Counted from the stretch's first letter, positions 46,044 through 54,867 are shown. The stretch: DNA of 64,000 nucleotides from an uncultured Eubacteriales bacterium (GCA_900542005.1 UQLW01000010.1:1-64000); one strand, 5' to 3'. Notes: generated from the letters alone by a model not told the origin. A program made the numbers and translations.

Positions 46044-47577
46044 ATCATCGAAAAGACGAAGAATCCTGGGAGGGCCTTCCTATTTGAAACAAAACAAATT
46101 ACTTCGCGTATTTACATCCATTACTGGGGTGATTATCCTATCTAAGCTACTGGGGTTCGTCAGACAGATGATTACTGCCAGTGTGTTTGGCGCCACAATA
46201 GAAACGGATGTTATTAGTCTTTCGGAAGGCCTGATTGGCAACATTAAATATGTTCTGGTGCAAACACTGCTGACCTCTTTTGTGGCCATTTATCTTCATA
46301 TTCGGGAGGAAGATCCTCGGAACGCCCGCCGTTTCGGCGTGGATGTCGGTAAAGCTTTTTCCCTTGTTGCGATGGTCATAATTGGTGTAGTGTTGATATT
46401 TGCACAACAAATTGCAAAATTAATTGCGCCATCGTACTCTGCAGAGCATACTGCACAACTAGCTACATATCTGCGGATTTATGCGCCTGTCCTCATACTA
46501 TTTGTTTGGATGTCTGTTTTTCATGCTTTGCTCAACGCGAATCAACGGTTTATTCCTGGCGAATTGGAGGGCATGAATCAAAGCATTATTCTGATCATTT
46601 TTATTCTGGCGCTCCAATCATTTTTAGGCGTACAGGTGCTGGTGGCTGCATTTTGGGCCTATGTCATATGGAATACAGTATTTCTTGGTTTTTTGTCGAA
46701 ACCCTATTGGGAAAAATCTAGCGGAAATCCCTTTCGGAATCCTGCAATTAAAAGATTGCTACGGATGACAACGCCCTTGTTATTGGGATATTCAATGGTT
46801 TATATTAATCAGCAGGTAGATAAAATATTGGTTTCGGGCGAAGCAGCAGGCACTGTGACAGCACTAGGATATGCGGCAGTATTGTCAAATCTTGTCAGTA
46901 CGTTAATTGCGTCGTTTTGCTCCATCTTGTTTACCTACATTACGATGCATATTTCAAAAAACGATGACGAAGTTGCAGCGAACATGGTGACGCGATCGGC
47001 GACAATGCTTATGATGATATTCTTGCCCATTAGCATCTTGACCATTATTTGCTCAGAAGATATTGTATCGATCGCCTTTGGACGGGGTGCTTTTACTTCG
47101 GAAAGCGTTAGTATTGCTGCCTCGGCTTTATGCGGGTATGCGCTTATGTTTGTTCCTTTGGTTCTGCGGGAGTTGTTTAGCCGCTTTCAATATGGGTATC
47201 AGAATTCAAAAATTCCTATGATTAACAGCACGATAGGAATTGTATTCAATATTGTGTTAAGTATCGTATTGTGTCCGCGATTTGGCGTGTTTGGCGTAAC
47301 CTTTGCCAGTAGTGTGTCAGTATTGATATGCGGCGCCCTGAACACGTTTTCATCAAAGCGGAATAATGCTTACCTCTCAATGAAGCCATTACTGCGTTGC
47401 TTACCTTGGTTGTGTGTAGGTGGGACTGCCTGTGTAGCCGCAGCAATGTGGAGCTTGCATATAGTTACTATGGATTCAGCTTTACTTCGATTTGCCGTTG
47501 CTACGCTATGTGGGGGCGGTGCATATCTAATAATCGTTTCTCCCTATATATATCGCATCATAAAAAAGCGAACTTAG
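46030..47577 (+). CDS. MurJ/Wzx-type lipid-linked oligosaccharide flippase
   Basis: A 515-aa membrane protein with about 14 helices, closest in style to MurJ/MviN: SKLLGFVRQMITASVFGATIETD, HALLNANQRFIPGE, YINQQVDKILVSG, and AFGRGAFTSESVSIAA. In this operon it most likely flips the polysaccharide repeat (Wzx role), although the family includes lipid II flippases. The start is GTG at 46030, overlapping the previous gene by 14 bp. AT-rich. Confidence 0.85.
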   Translation: MTESKSSKRRRILGGPSYLKQNKLLRVFTSITGVIILSKLLGFVRQMITASVFGATIETDVISLSEGLIGNIKYVLVQTLLTSFVAIYLHIREEDPRNARRFGVDVGKAFSLVAMVIIGVVLIFAQQIAKLIAPSYSAEHTAQLATYLRIYAPVLILFVWMSVFHALLNANQRFIPGELEGMNQSIILIIFILALQSFLGVQVLVAAFWAYVIWNTVFLGFLSKPYWEKSSGNPFRNPAIKRLLRMTTPLLLGYSMVYINQQVDKILVSGEAAGTVTALGYAAVLSNLVSTLIASFCSILFTYITMHISKNDDEVAANMVTRSATMLMMIFLPISILTIICSEDIVSIAFGRGAFTSESVSIAASALCGYALMFVPLVLRELFSRFQYGYQNSKIPMINSTIGIVFNIVLSIVLCPRFGVFGVTFASSVSVLICGALNTFSSKRNNAYLSMKPLLRCLPWLCVGGTACVAAAMWSLHIVTMDSALLRFAVATLCGGGAYLIIVSPYIYRIIKKRT

Positions 47578-47608
47578 CGGAATTAACCTTTGATCAAGGA
47601 GGCATTTC

Positions 47609-49270
47609 ATGAAGAAGCTGTCGAATATCGGTAACTATCTAAAAGATCACCCGCTTTTCATTTGTTTAGGCGTACTGCTTTTAGCTGGTGCCGTAGTCGC
47701 ATGTATTAAGCTAGTCCATATATCCCAAAACCGTCTTTCTGTTGATTCATTATGCGATTATGGTGTAGAAGTATTTGACGTTCTGTTGGGTGGTGCGGCT
47801 GGTGACAATACGGAAGCTCAGGATGCACTGCGTCTGTGCCCATATCTTGTGACTACGCTGCGCTTTGGCGATGAAGCAAACTGGACAGAAGAGCTATATG
47901 AGCCCATAGATAAATTAATGGAGCAGTTCTACCAATATGGATATTTACCGCGGGAGCCCTATGATACATTGGAAAATTATGTAACTTCAATGGACGCGCC
48001 GCTTTTGGCTGTAACTGCCCAGTTAGCTTATGAGCGGAGTGGAAATGAACGGTTTAAGAAATATGTGGAAGATTTAATTCCCTATCTTGTCCAAGATACA
48101 AGCCAAATGGGTTATGTTTTAAAGCTAAATGATTCAGAGTGGTGGCCTCTGGAATATGCTTGGCAGGATATTACAGAAGATGACGCTTGGTTTGTATTAA
48201 ATGGCTCTCTATATGGTATGGTTTGTGTAGAAATGCTGGAAAATCTTACAGGAGACGTACGATTGACAGAATTATCAGAAAAGGCTTTAAACGCTTACCG
48301 TACCAGAGCTGACAGCTTTCTTTATCCAGATGGTTCGTGGTGCTGGTATGATCTAAACAGCAAAAATGGCCAGAAAAATATTAATAGCATTGAGAAGATG
48401 CTGATTGAGCTTAGAGCTTATAAATCTTTATATGTTTTGACCAATGAATCGTTTTATCTTGAGCAATATAATGTCCGCAGAGATTTGTTAGAAGCTGCCT
48501 TGCCTATGTATGTGTGTAGAACGGAGCAAGGCAACACCGCTATGCTGTTACGTGCTTGCTTACCGCATCCTTATATGGTCGACACATATCAAAGCACAAT
48601 AGAATTTCTTGATGAGAAAGGAAATGTAGTTGCAACGACGGAGGCAACATCACGTGAAGTGGAAAACAGCTATATAAAGGTTTCAGTACCAGATAGCGTT
48701 AAATCTTATCGGCTATGGGGTCAGGTAAATACGGTAGATAAAACGCTTTTGGTTGAAGCGCCGGTTATTGACATAACGCCGGAAGCTTTGGAATTGAGCC
48801 CTGTTTCTGGAAAATGGAGCGCTACCGAAGATGGTCAGATAAACGACAAAAAGTTGACTGTTACAGCCGATGCTACTGAAAGCCTTAATGCACGTATTTA
48901 TTTTGACATGGAAACTGCGCTTACGCTTCAGCAAAATACATATATTATTGTAGAGCTGAATAATCATTCGGATCAAACAGTGCCCATGCGAGGATACTTT
49001 TATGATGAAAATGGCAATGCGGCAGATCGGACATTATTACCTTGTAAGCCAGGAAAAAGTATACAAATTCTGAATCACATTGGATTTAGAAATTTGTCGT
49101 TTCCCATCGCAAAGCTGCAAAAAATGTCCTTTGCCTTTGCAACCAACAATATGACTGAACCTGTTGCGGAAATTGAGATTGGTAATATCTATGTTTGCCA
49201 AAATACCGCTCAAGTTATATCATATTTGGATCAATATGAATGGAAAGATTATTGGAGTGTAATCGAATAG
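47609..49270 (+). CDS. Membrane-anchored D-glucuronyl C5-epimerase-like protein
   Basis: The 553-aa protein has an N-terminal membrane helix (about residues 15-36), then an extracytoplasmic part. Residues about 60-320 look like the alpha/alpha-toroid of D-glucuronyl C5-epimerase: WWPLEYAWQD, FVLNGSLYGMVCVEMLENL with TGD, and DGSWCWYDLNS followed by the INSIEKMLIEL helix. Residues about 330-553 are beta-rich and unrecognised. Known members flip the C5 of uronic acids within a polymer. Here the polymer should contain ManNAc3NAcA, so the product would be a gulo-configured residue. It is last in the operon, 31 bp after the flippase. Confidence 0.65.
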   Translation: MKKLSNIGNYLKDHPLFICLGVLLLAGAVVACIKLVHISQNRLSVDSLCDYGVEVFDVLLGGAAGDNTEAQDALRLCPYLVTTLRFGDEANWTEELYEPIDKLMEQFYQYGYLPREPYDTLENYVTSMDAPLLAVTAQLAYERSGNERFKKYVEDLIPYLVQDTSQMGYVLKLNDSEWWPLEYAWQDITEDDAWFVLNGSLYGMVCVEMLENLTGDVRLTELSEKALNAYRTRADSFLYPDGSWCWYDLNSKNGQKNINSIEKMLIELRAYKSLYVLTNESFYLEQYNVRRDLLEAALPMYVCRTEQGNTAMLLRACLPHPYMVDTYQSTIEFLDEKGNVVATTEATSREVENSYIKVSVPDSVKSYRLWGQVNTVDKTLLVEAPVIDITPEALELSPVSGKWSATEDGQINDKKLTVTADATESLNARIYFDMETALTLQQNTYIIVELNNHSDQTVPMRGYFYDENGNAADRTLLPCKPGKSIQILNHIGFRNLSFPIAKLQKMSFAFATNNMTEPVAEIEIGNIYVCQNTAQVISYLDQYEWKDYWSVIE

Positions 49271-49308
49271 TCGTAGTCCAACATTTAACTAACCTTTGAC
49301 AGCCGAAT

Positions 49309-49362
49309 AAAAGCCCAAGCTGATTTCATCCAAGTGAGAGGATGAGATTCGCTTGGGCTTTT
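49309..49362. terminator. Bidirectional terminator between the polysaccharide operon and phoH
   Basis: A 12-bp outer stem (AAAAGCCCAAGC with its complement, 49309-49320 and 49351-49362) encloses a second short stem (CATCC/GGATG). T residues follow on both strands. It ends the plus-strand operon and the convergent phoH transcript. Confidence 0.85.
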
Positions 49363-49379
49363 GCTGCAAAAATTTTATG

Positions 49380-50372
49380 TTACCTCCTCTGTTCCCTCTC
49401 CCGCTTTTTATCCCGCTTTTCATAGGCTTGGATGATGGCCTGGACCAGCTCGTGACGGACGACGTCCTTGGCGGTGAGTTGGCAGATCTCGATGCCGGGG
49501 ACATGGGCGAGCACGTTGGTAGCGTCGACAAGGCCGCTGGTTTTGCCGGCCGGCAGGTCGATCTGGGTGACGTCGCCGGTGATAACCATGCGGCTGCCCT
49601 GGCCCATGCGGGTCAGGAACATCTTCATCTGCTCGGGCGTCGTATTTTGCGCTTCGTCCAGCACAATGAAGGCGTCGTTCAGGGTGCGGCCGCGCATATA
49701 GGCCATGGGCGCGACCTCAATGACCCCCTTCTCTTGCAGGCGGGCATAGCTCTCCTGCCCCAGCATATCGTAAAGCGCGTCGTAGAGCGGACGGAGATAG
49801 GGATCCACCTTGTTCTGCAGGTCGCCCGGCAGGAAGCCCAGCTTTTCGCCGGCCTCGACGGCCGGACGGGTCAGGACGATGCGGCTGACCTCTTTATTTT
49901 TGATGGCCAGGCAGGCCATGGCCATGGCAAGATACGTTTTGCCGGTGCCGGCAGGGCCCACGGCAAAAACCACGGCATTCTTCCGGATGGCGTCGATATA
50001 CTTTTTCTGGCCGACGGTGCGGCACTTAATCTGCTTGCCCCGATGGGTGACCAGCACCACGTCGCCCATCATCTGCGAGATGAGGTCGGCCTGGCCCTCC
50101 CGGGCCAGGGATACGGCATAGCGCACCCGGCTCTTATCGATGGGTTCCTTCCGGGCGATCATTTCCAGCATCTTATCGAGCACGGCCACGGCGACCTGAA
50201 CGTGGGCATCCTCGCCCTCCACGGTGAGCTCCCGGTCGCTTACGCGAATCTTCACGCCGCACTCCGATTCCAGTACCTGCATATTCTCGTCAAAGCTTCC
50301 GTAAAGGGCGATCAGCGCCTCCTGGCTGGGCACCTCCACCGAAGCGATAACCGTAGAAACTTCCTGCGTCAT
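49380..50372 (-). CDS. phoH: PhoH-like ATPase
   Basis: A 330-aa protein: N-terminal KH-like part (residues about 10-80), then a P-loop ATPase with Walker A GPAGTGKT and Walker B FIVLDEAQN, plus LTRPAVEAGEKLGFLPGD and ITGDVTQIDLP. PhoH is linked to RNA metabolism and in Bacillota stands directly before the 7TM-HD, ybeY and era genes. Here those genes are about 14 kb away, on the other side of the polysaccharide operon, still on the same strand. Confidence 0.95.
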   Translation of the reverse strand: MTQEVSTVIASVEVPSQEALIALYGSFDENMQVLESECGVKIRVSDRELTVEGEDAHVQVAVAVLDKMLEMIARKEPIDKSRVRYAVSLAREGQADLISQMMGDVVLVTHRGKQIKCRTVGQKKYIDAIRKNAVVFAVGPAGTGKTYLAMAMACLAIKNKEVSRIVLTRPAVEAGEKLGFLPGDLQNKVDPYLRPLYDALYDMLGQESYARLQEKGVIEVAPMAYMRGRTLNDAFIVLDEAQNTTPEQMKMFLTRMGQGSRMVITGDVTQIDLPAGKTSGLVDATNVLAHVPGIEICQLTAKDVVRHELVQAIIQAYEKRDKKREREQRR

Positions 50373-50522
50373 TGCATCCTCCTTGAAATGGGACGCCGAA
50401 TCCGGCGGATCGACGAAAAGGCCGCGCGGCAGCGATTCCGCGCAGCCTTTATTTTTTCATTATAGCACAGGGCCACAGCCATTGCCACCGGTAGATTGGA
50501 CAGGGCGATCCGGGCCCAGCAT

Positions 50523-50558
50523 AAAAGCGGCGCGCCGCCTGTCGGCAGGCGGCGCGCC
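50523..50558 (-). terminator. Terminator of the Cys/Pro-repeat protein operon
   Basis: A 12-bp stem (GGCGCGCCGCCT and complement, 50529-50540 with 50547-50558) is followed on the minus strand by GCTTTTAT. It lies 7 bp past the stop of the 58-aa gene. Confidence 0.8.
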
Positions 50559-50564
50559 ATGGGC

Positions 50565-50741
50565 TTATAGGTCGTCGGCGTCCTGTACGGGGCGATCATC
50601 AGCGACAGGGGAGCCGGTATAGCTGCCCTGCACGTCCGAGGGCACCTCGCGGCCGCTTTGGCGGGCCAGGGTTGATCCGGCTTTTACGCCTTTCTCGGTG
50701 GGCTTTTTGCGGCCGCAGCCGCACTTGGTTTTCTCCTTCAT
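50565..50741 (-). CDS. 58-residue Cys-rich-start protein, unrecognised
   Basis: The reading frame MKEKTKCGCGRKKPTEKG...VQDADDL has GCGGAGGTGAACGTCC just before its ATG, a strong ribosome binding site. It begins 18 bp after the stop of the Cys/Pro-repeat gene and ends 7 bp before a terminator, so it is in a two-gene operon. The first 13 residues are basic with CGCG; the rest is polar and acidic. I know no family. Tight packing and a good site make it likely to be real. Confidence 0.7.
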   Translation of the reverse strand: MKEKTKCGCGRKKPTEKGVKAGSTLARQSGREVPSDVQGSYTGSPVADDRPVQDADDL

Positions 50742-50759
50742 GGACGTTCACCTCCGCCA

Positions 50760-52649
50760 TTAGTATGGCGGACAGAAGGGATTTTCATCCTTGGGCGGCA
50801 GGCAGCTGGGACGGTATCCCTGGCAGCTGTCCTCAGGCCATGGCGGACAGGCGGGCATCACGCGCTCATTGATAAAATCAATTCCGCAAACGGGCTCATT
50901 TTTCAGTGTGACCACATACCGGTTGCATCCGACGCTCTGCCAGCCCTCCCGGGGCGCCTCGGTCACCCGGTAGCGCCCCCGCGGGAGCCCATCAAAGCAA
51001 TAGCGGCCGCGGCAGTCGGTGACCTGGGAACGGAAGGGCGCTGCATCCTCGCGGTCCTGCTCCCGATGCAGGAGGATCCGCCAGCCGGGCACAGGACGCC
51101 CGGTGGGCGTGCGCTTCATGCCGCTGATGGAAGGGCCCTTACGAAACACATTGGTAAAGACCGGTACGCCGCTGAGCAGACCCTGAGGCCCATGGTAGAT
51201 CACCGTTTGATCGCAGGGGCGGACGAATACCTGATACCGGGTCCGGTCCAGCTTCCAGCCGGATGCGGAGCAGCGGGGCTGCGCCTCCCGCATGATAAAC
51301 CATTCCCCCTGGGGCTGCAGCGCGATACGGGGGATAAAGGTGAAGTGTACCCAGCCGGCGCTGTCGTTGCTGCCGCGCGCTACGGCGAAGCCATCGCTGC
51401 GCTCCAGCACAAATTCAAACTGCCCGGCCCGAAGCGTGCCGCCGCGCACCTGCTTATAGGCGCGCACCTGCAGGACGCCGGGCGGACAGGGCGGAGGCGA
51501 CGGGGGACAGGGCGGAGGCGACGGGGGACAGGGTGGAGGCGATGGTGGGCAGGGTGGAGGCGATGGCGGACAGGGCGGAGGCGATGGTGGGCAGGGTGGA
51601 GGCGACGGGGGACAGGGCGGAGGCGATGGCGGACAGGGTGGAGGCGATGGCGGACAGGGTGGAGGCGATGGCGGGCAGGGTGGAGGTGATGGCGGACGGC
51701 AGGGTGGCTCCGGAGGCAGCCCCCTGGGGCAATTGACAAAGCGCGCATAGGGGGAGGGCAGAAGCTCCACGGCGAAGCTGAAGGCTTCGCCGGGCGCCGC
51801 CTGGCGGCCGCGCTGGGTGAAGGCGGCGTAGCCTTCCAGCACAAAGGGGCTGTTGGCGGGCGCATAATCGGCGGGCAGCATGGCGACACAGCGGCCCGGC
51901 CGCGCGGCAGCGGCGTCCGGTATGCGGGCGCCATTGAGGGTCAGGTTGGTCAGCGAGATCCCTGCCGCCTCCGGCAGGGTAAAGAGGAAGCTCACAGCGT
52001 CATACCGGCCTTGTCCCCGGGGGAGGCGGAGCTGGCTTTGGGCTCCCAGAAGCCGGGCGGTGAGGCAGAGCTGCTCCTGCCCGGAGAGGCCGGTTTCATA
52101 GGCCAGCTCCACGCAGAAGGGCACGCTTTGGCCCAGGGGGACAGGCTGATTGACCGGAGGAGCGGCGTATTCGTCGGAGCAAGCCTTCAAACCAAAGAAG
52201 TCCCGGGTAAAGACGGCCCGGGCGACGGGATAGCCGCGGCGGTAGCGGAAGACGACGCAGTCGCCCTGGGCGGCCAGTATGCTTTGCCCAGGGCAGCCAT
52301 TGTCCACACGAATGGCTTCCAGCCGGCTGCCGGGGACGGGCCGCTCCCGGATGGTAATGGGGAAGTCGTTGCCGGTCCAGGGGAAATCCGGACGGCCCTG
52401 GGCAAGCAGGTCGGCAATGGTTCGCCCCGTGCCGTCATCCAGCGGAGTATCCTCCACCTGGAAGCAGCCGCCGGGGCCGGTGGAGGTGTTGAGGCAAAAA
52501 GCCTTGCCGGCAAAGGTGAAATCCAGCTGGAAGGGCCAGCCCCGGGCTGGATTGTCAAGCTGCCAGGGGGAAATGGGGGGCTCCTCCAATACCTTGCAGA
52601 TCCTGCTGGGCGGGAAGCGCTCCTGATAAAACCCATTGATACCGGTCAT
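50760..52649 (-). CDS. Cys/Pro-repeat protein with FctA-like and SdrD-B-like domains, no signal peptide
   Basis: About 629 aa from the ATG at 52649 (AAAGGAGATCGATCCC before it). Residues 1 to about 315 are unrecognised. Residues about 320-390 are some ten copies of CPPSPPP. Residues about 393-490 resemble a streptococcal pilin FctA/Spy0128 domain (TLRAGQFEFVLERSDGFAVARG). Residues about 505-600 resemble an SdrD-B/CnaB unit (GRPVPGWRILLHRE, DCRGRYCFDGLPRGRYRVTE). It has neither signal peptide nor LPXTG anchor, so it may be assembled inside the cell, for example in a spore surface layer; that is inference. Cysteines in the repeat could cross-link. Confidence 0.8.
   Translation of the reverse strand: MTGINGFYQERFPPSRICKVLEEPPISPWQLDNPARGWPFQLDFTFAGKAFCLNTSTGPGGCFQVEDTPLDDGTGRTIADLLAQGRPDFPWTGNDFPITIRERPVPGSRLEAIRVDNGCPGQSILAAQGDCVVFRYRRGYPVARAVFTRDFFGLKACSDEYAAPPVNQPVPLGQSVPFCVELAYETGLSGQEQLCLTARLLGAQSQLRLPRGQGRYDAVSFLFTLPEAAGISLTNLTLNGARIPDAAAARPGRCVAMLPADYAPANSPFVLEGYAAFTQRGRQAAPGEAFSFAVELLPSPYARFVNCPRGLPPEPPCRPPSPPPCPPSPPPCPPSPPPCPPSPPPCPPSPPPCPPSPPPCPPSPPPCPPSPPPCPPSPPPCPPSPPPCPPGVLQVRAYKQVRGGTLRAGQFEFVLERSDGFAVARGSNDSAGWVHFTFIPRIALQPQGEWFIMREAQPRCSASGWKLDRTRYQVFVRPCDQTVIYHGPQGLLSGVPVFTNVFRKGPSISGMKRTPTGRPVPGWRILLHREQDREDAAPFRSQVTDCRGRYCFDGLPRGRYRVTEAPREGWQSVGCNRYVVTLKNEPVCGIDFINERVMPACPPWPEDSCQGYRPSCLPPKDENPFCPPY
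51481..51690 (-). repeat. Ten tandem 21-bp units encoding CPPSPPP
   Basis: Ten in-frame 21-bp units differ only at a few, mostly synonymous, positions (for example GGCGGACAGG, GGGGGACAGG or GGTGGGCAGG openings on the plus strand). The in-frame unit can expand or contract by slippage without breaking the gene. It lies inside the Cys/Pro-repeat gene. Confidence 0.95.
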
Positions 52650-52811
52650 GGGATCGATCTCCTTTCCTTGGGGTACGCGCGCAGGGACTGCGCGCATCCC
52701 TATATCCTATGACCATGGAGGAAATGCGGTTCCCAGGGCGCATTTTCTGTGCGGATAAGCGGGCGGTATGGTATAATCACAGCGGGACTCGACTGACAAG
52801 GAGGAAAGAAT

Positions 52812-53732
52812 ATGATTCGTCAGGCTGCTTTTGCCCAGGGAGCCAGGCTCCTCAAGGGCGCGCTGCATTGCCACACCACCCGCTCGGACGGCGCCGGTAC
52901 GCCGGAGGAGACGATCCGCTACCACGCGCAGCATGGCTACGATTTTATGGCGCTGACCGATCACCGGGTGTATAACTATACCAACTTCGCCCCTGACGCC
53001 GGCGTTACCCTGATCCCCGGTATGGAGATGGACCGGAACCTTCCCGGCCCCGGCATCCACTGCCACCATATCGTGACGATCGGGCCGGAAAAAGCGCGGG
53101 GCAACGGCTTTTCCCAGGATCAGCGCTTTGAGAGCGCGCAGATCACCACGGCGGACGAATGCCAGCAAATGCTGGATATGCTCCATGAGAACGGGAATAT
53201 GACGATTTACTGCCATCCCCAGTGGAGCGGCGTGTCGGCCCGGGAGTTTGAGGGGCTCAAGGGCAACTTTGCCATGGAAATATGGAACAGCGGCTGCGCT
53301 ATGGAGGACGGCGTGGATACCAACGCCGCCTACTGGGACGAGCTGCTGGCGCAGGGGCAGGTGATCTATGGCGTGGCCACTGACGACGGCCATTCGATGC
53401 GCCAGCACTGCAACGGCTGGGTGCGGGTGAACAGTGCCAACAGGGTGGACGATATCCTGCAGGCGCTGAAGGCCGGCGCCTTCTATTCCTCCTGCGGGCC
53501 GGAGATCTACGATTTCCGGGTCGAGGACGGGCAGGCGTATATCGAATGCTCCCCGGTTCAGCGCATCCAATTCCGCCATTTCCGGGCACCCTATCACCTC
53601 ATTGAGGGCGAGGATGGAGCCAGCGTGACTTCGGGCTCCATCAAGATTTGGGAGGGCACCGGCTATATCCGCGCCGTGGTAACCGATGAAGCCGGGCGCC
53701 GGGCATGGACGAACCCCATCTTCTTTGTATAA
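52812..53732 (+). CDS. PHP-domain metallohydrolase (CehA/McbA-like)
   Basis: A 306-aa PHP-family protein. Metal ligands are visible in LHCHTTRSDGAGTPEE, MALTDHRVYN, IPGMEM, the His-rich GIHCHHIVTIG, IYCHPQWSG and ATDDGHSM. PHP proteins hydrolyse phosphate or ester bonds with two or three metals; the CehA/McbA branch has varied substrates. No signal peptide. It is a single gene, divergent from the Cys/Pro-repeat gene. Confidence 0.9.
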   Translation: MIRQAAFAQGARLLKGALHCHTTRSDGAGTPEETIRYHAQHGYDFMALTDHRVYNYTNFAPDAGVTLIPGMEMDRNLPGPGIHCHHIVTIGPEKARGNGFSQDQRFESAQITTADECQQMLDMLHENGNMTIYCHPQWSGVSAREFEGLKGNFAMEIWNSGCAMEDGVDTNAAYWDELLAQGQVIYGVATDDGHSMRQHCNGWVRVNSANRVDDILQALKAGAFYSSCGPEIYDFRVEDGQAYIECSPVQRIQFRHFRAPYHLIEGEDGASVTSGSIKIWEGTGYIRAVVTDEAGRRAWTNPIFFV

Positions 53733-53763
53733 TGGCCGGGACGGACAGCCGCCATTTGGTTAC

Positions 53764-53803
53764 ACAAAAAAACAAGCCGCAGGGGAGAAGCTCCTGCGGC
53801 TTG
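53764..53803 (-). terminator. Terminator after the NAGPA-domain lipoprotein gene
   Basis: An 11-bp stem (CAAGCCGCAGG at 53773-53783 with 53793-53803) is followed on the minus strand by TTTTTTT. It lies about 60 bp past the stop codon at 53863. Confidence 0.85.
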
Positions 53804-53862
53804 CTGCTTTCAGGCGGGCGGGAAAGGGCCAGGGACGTTCCCCTGGGCTGCGCCGGGAGGGA

Positions 53863-54867
53863 TTATTCCGCATCCAGACCAGGCGTAAGGCTGGAGGAAC
53901 CAAAGATCAGCATATCGGGGATGCGGCGCTGGCCGTTGGTGGTTTCGCCCTGGTGGGTGTTGAGCTGTTCGCCCATAAAGACCATGGCGGTAGACTGACC
54001 GCCGTCCAGGTTATAGGCGGTTACGCAGCCCTGATCCACGAATTCCTGGGCCAGCCGCTCCAGGGTGACGCCGCGGCTTACGCCGGGCTTGCGCCCGTCC
54101 ACCAGGATGCCCACATAATGGCCGTTTTCTACCATACCAAAGGCGCCCCGGGGGTTGTTGCGGAAAAGGTTATGGCCGGACAGGCCCTCGGCGATCCGGC
54201 CGTCCTCCACCAGGATGGGGCCGAAGCTGAAGGTATTCTCAATGCCCAGATTCTGGAAATCCTCCACGGAATAGGGGTCCCGGCCGCGCTTAAAGACCCG
54301 CAGCGCGCCGTCGGGCATAAAGGCCATGGTATCGGGCCCCAGCTTTTCCTTGTATACGGTTCCGTTGCGGATATCCGGCCCCAAATCCTCATTCCAGGAA
54401 TCATGGAAATAATTGGCGTTCTGCCCGTAAACAGCCTGATATTTCCGGGCGAGCTCTTCGGGCATTCCGGTGGAGCGACCCTTCTTCTCGTCCAGCAGGC
54501 CGCTGATCATGTTCTGTGTGTCCCTGGAGTAAATGTGCGCGATATAGAACCAGCTGCCGCAGTCCTCCTTATAGGACTTTTCTATGAATACGCCCAGCGT
54601 GGGGCCGCGATAGCGCCAGGACTGATCCTCCACAATGGATACCTCCTCCTTCATGGAGAAGAACTGGGCCCAGGGATCCGGCGTGGGCGTAGGGCTGGGT
54701 GTGGGCGTTGGCCTGGGCGTAGGCGTGGGGCTGGGCGTGGGCGCCGGGGTGGATGTCACGGCCGGCGTGGATGGCTCAGGCGTGGGCCCCCCATCGGCTG
54801 GCTGTGAGCCGCAGCCGCCGCAGGCCAGCAATCCAGCGAGCATAACAGATAACATCATTTTTCGCAT
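53863..54867 (-). CDS. Lipoprotein with phosphodiester glycosidase (NAGPA-like) domain
   Basis: The 334-aa protein starts with a lipoprotein signal (MRKMMLSVMLAGLLAC), lipidated at Cys16. Residues about 25-65 are a Thr/Pro-rich wall-spanning linker with TPTPSPTP-like repeats. Residues about 115-330 form a NAGPA/exopolysaccharide-biosynthesis type domain: YQAVYGQNANYF, FSFGPILVEDGRI, RGAFGMVENGHYVGILVDGR and AYNLDGGQSTAMVF. This domain cleaves GlcNAc-phosphodiester links, so it may act on teichoic acid or other envelope phosphoglycans. It follows the GlcNAc-kinase-like gene on the same strand after a terminator. Confidence 0.88.
   Translation of the reverse strand: MRKMMLSVMLAGLLACGGCGSQPADGGPTPEPSTPAVTSTPAPTPSPTPTPRPTPTPSPTPTPDPWAQFFSMKEEVSIVEDQSWRYRGPTLGVFIEKSYKEDCGSWFYIAHIYSRDTQNMISGLLDEKKGRSTGMPEELARKYQAVYGQNANYFHDSWNEDLGPDIRNGTVYKEKLGPDTMAFMPDGALRVFKRGRDPYSVEDFQNLGIENTFSFGPILVEDGRIAEGLSGHNLFRNNPRGAFGMVENGHYVGILVDGRKPGVSRGVTLERLAQEFVDQGCVTAYNLDGGQSTAMVFMGEQLNTHQGETTNGQRRIPDMLIFGSSSLTPGLDAE

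Noticed and set aside
51481..51690. CRISPR-like array
   Set aside because: The 21-bp units are contiguous, without spacers, and are in frame with a coding sequence for CPPSPPP.
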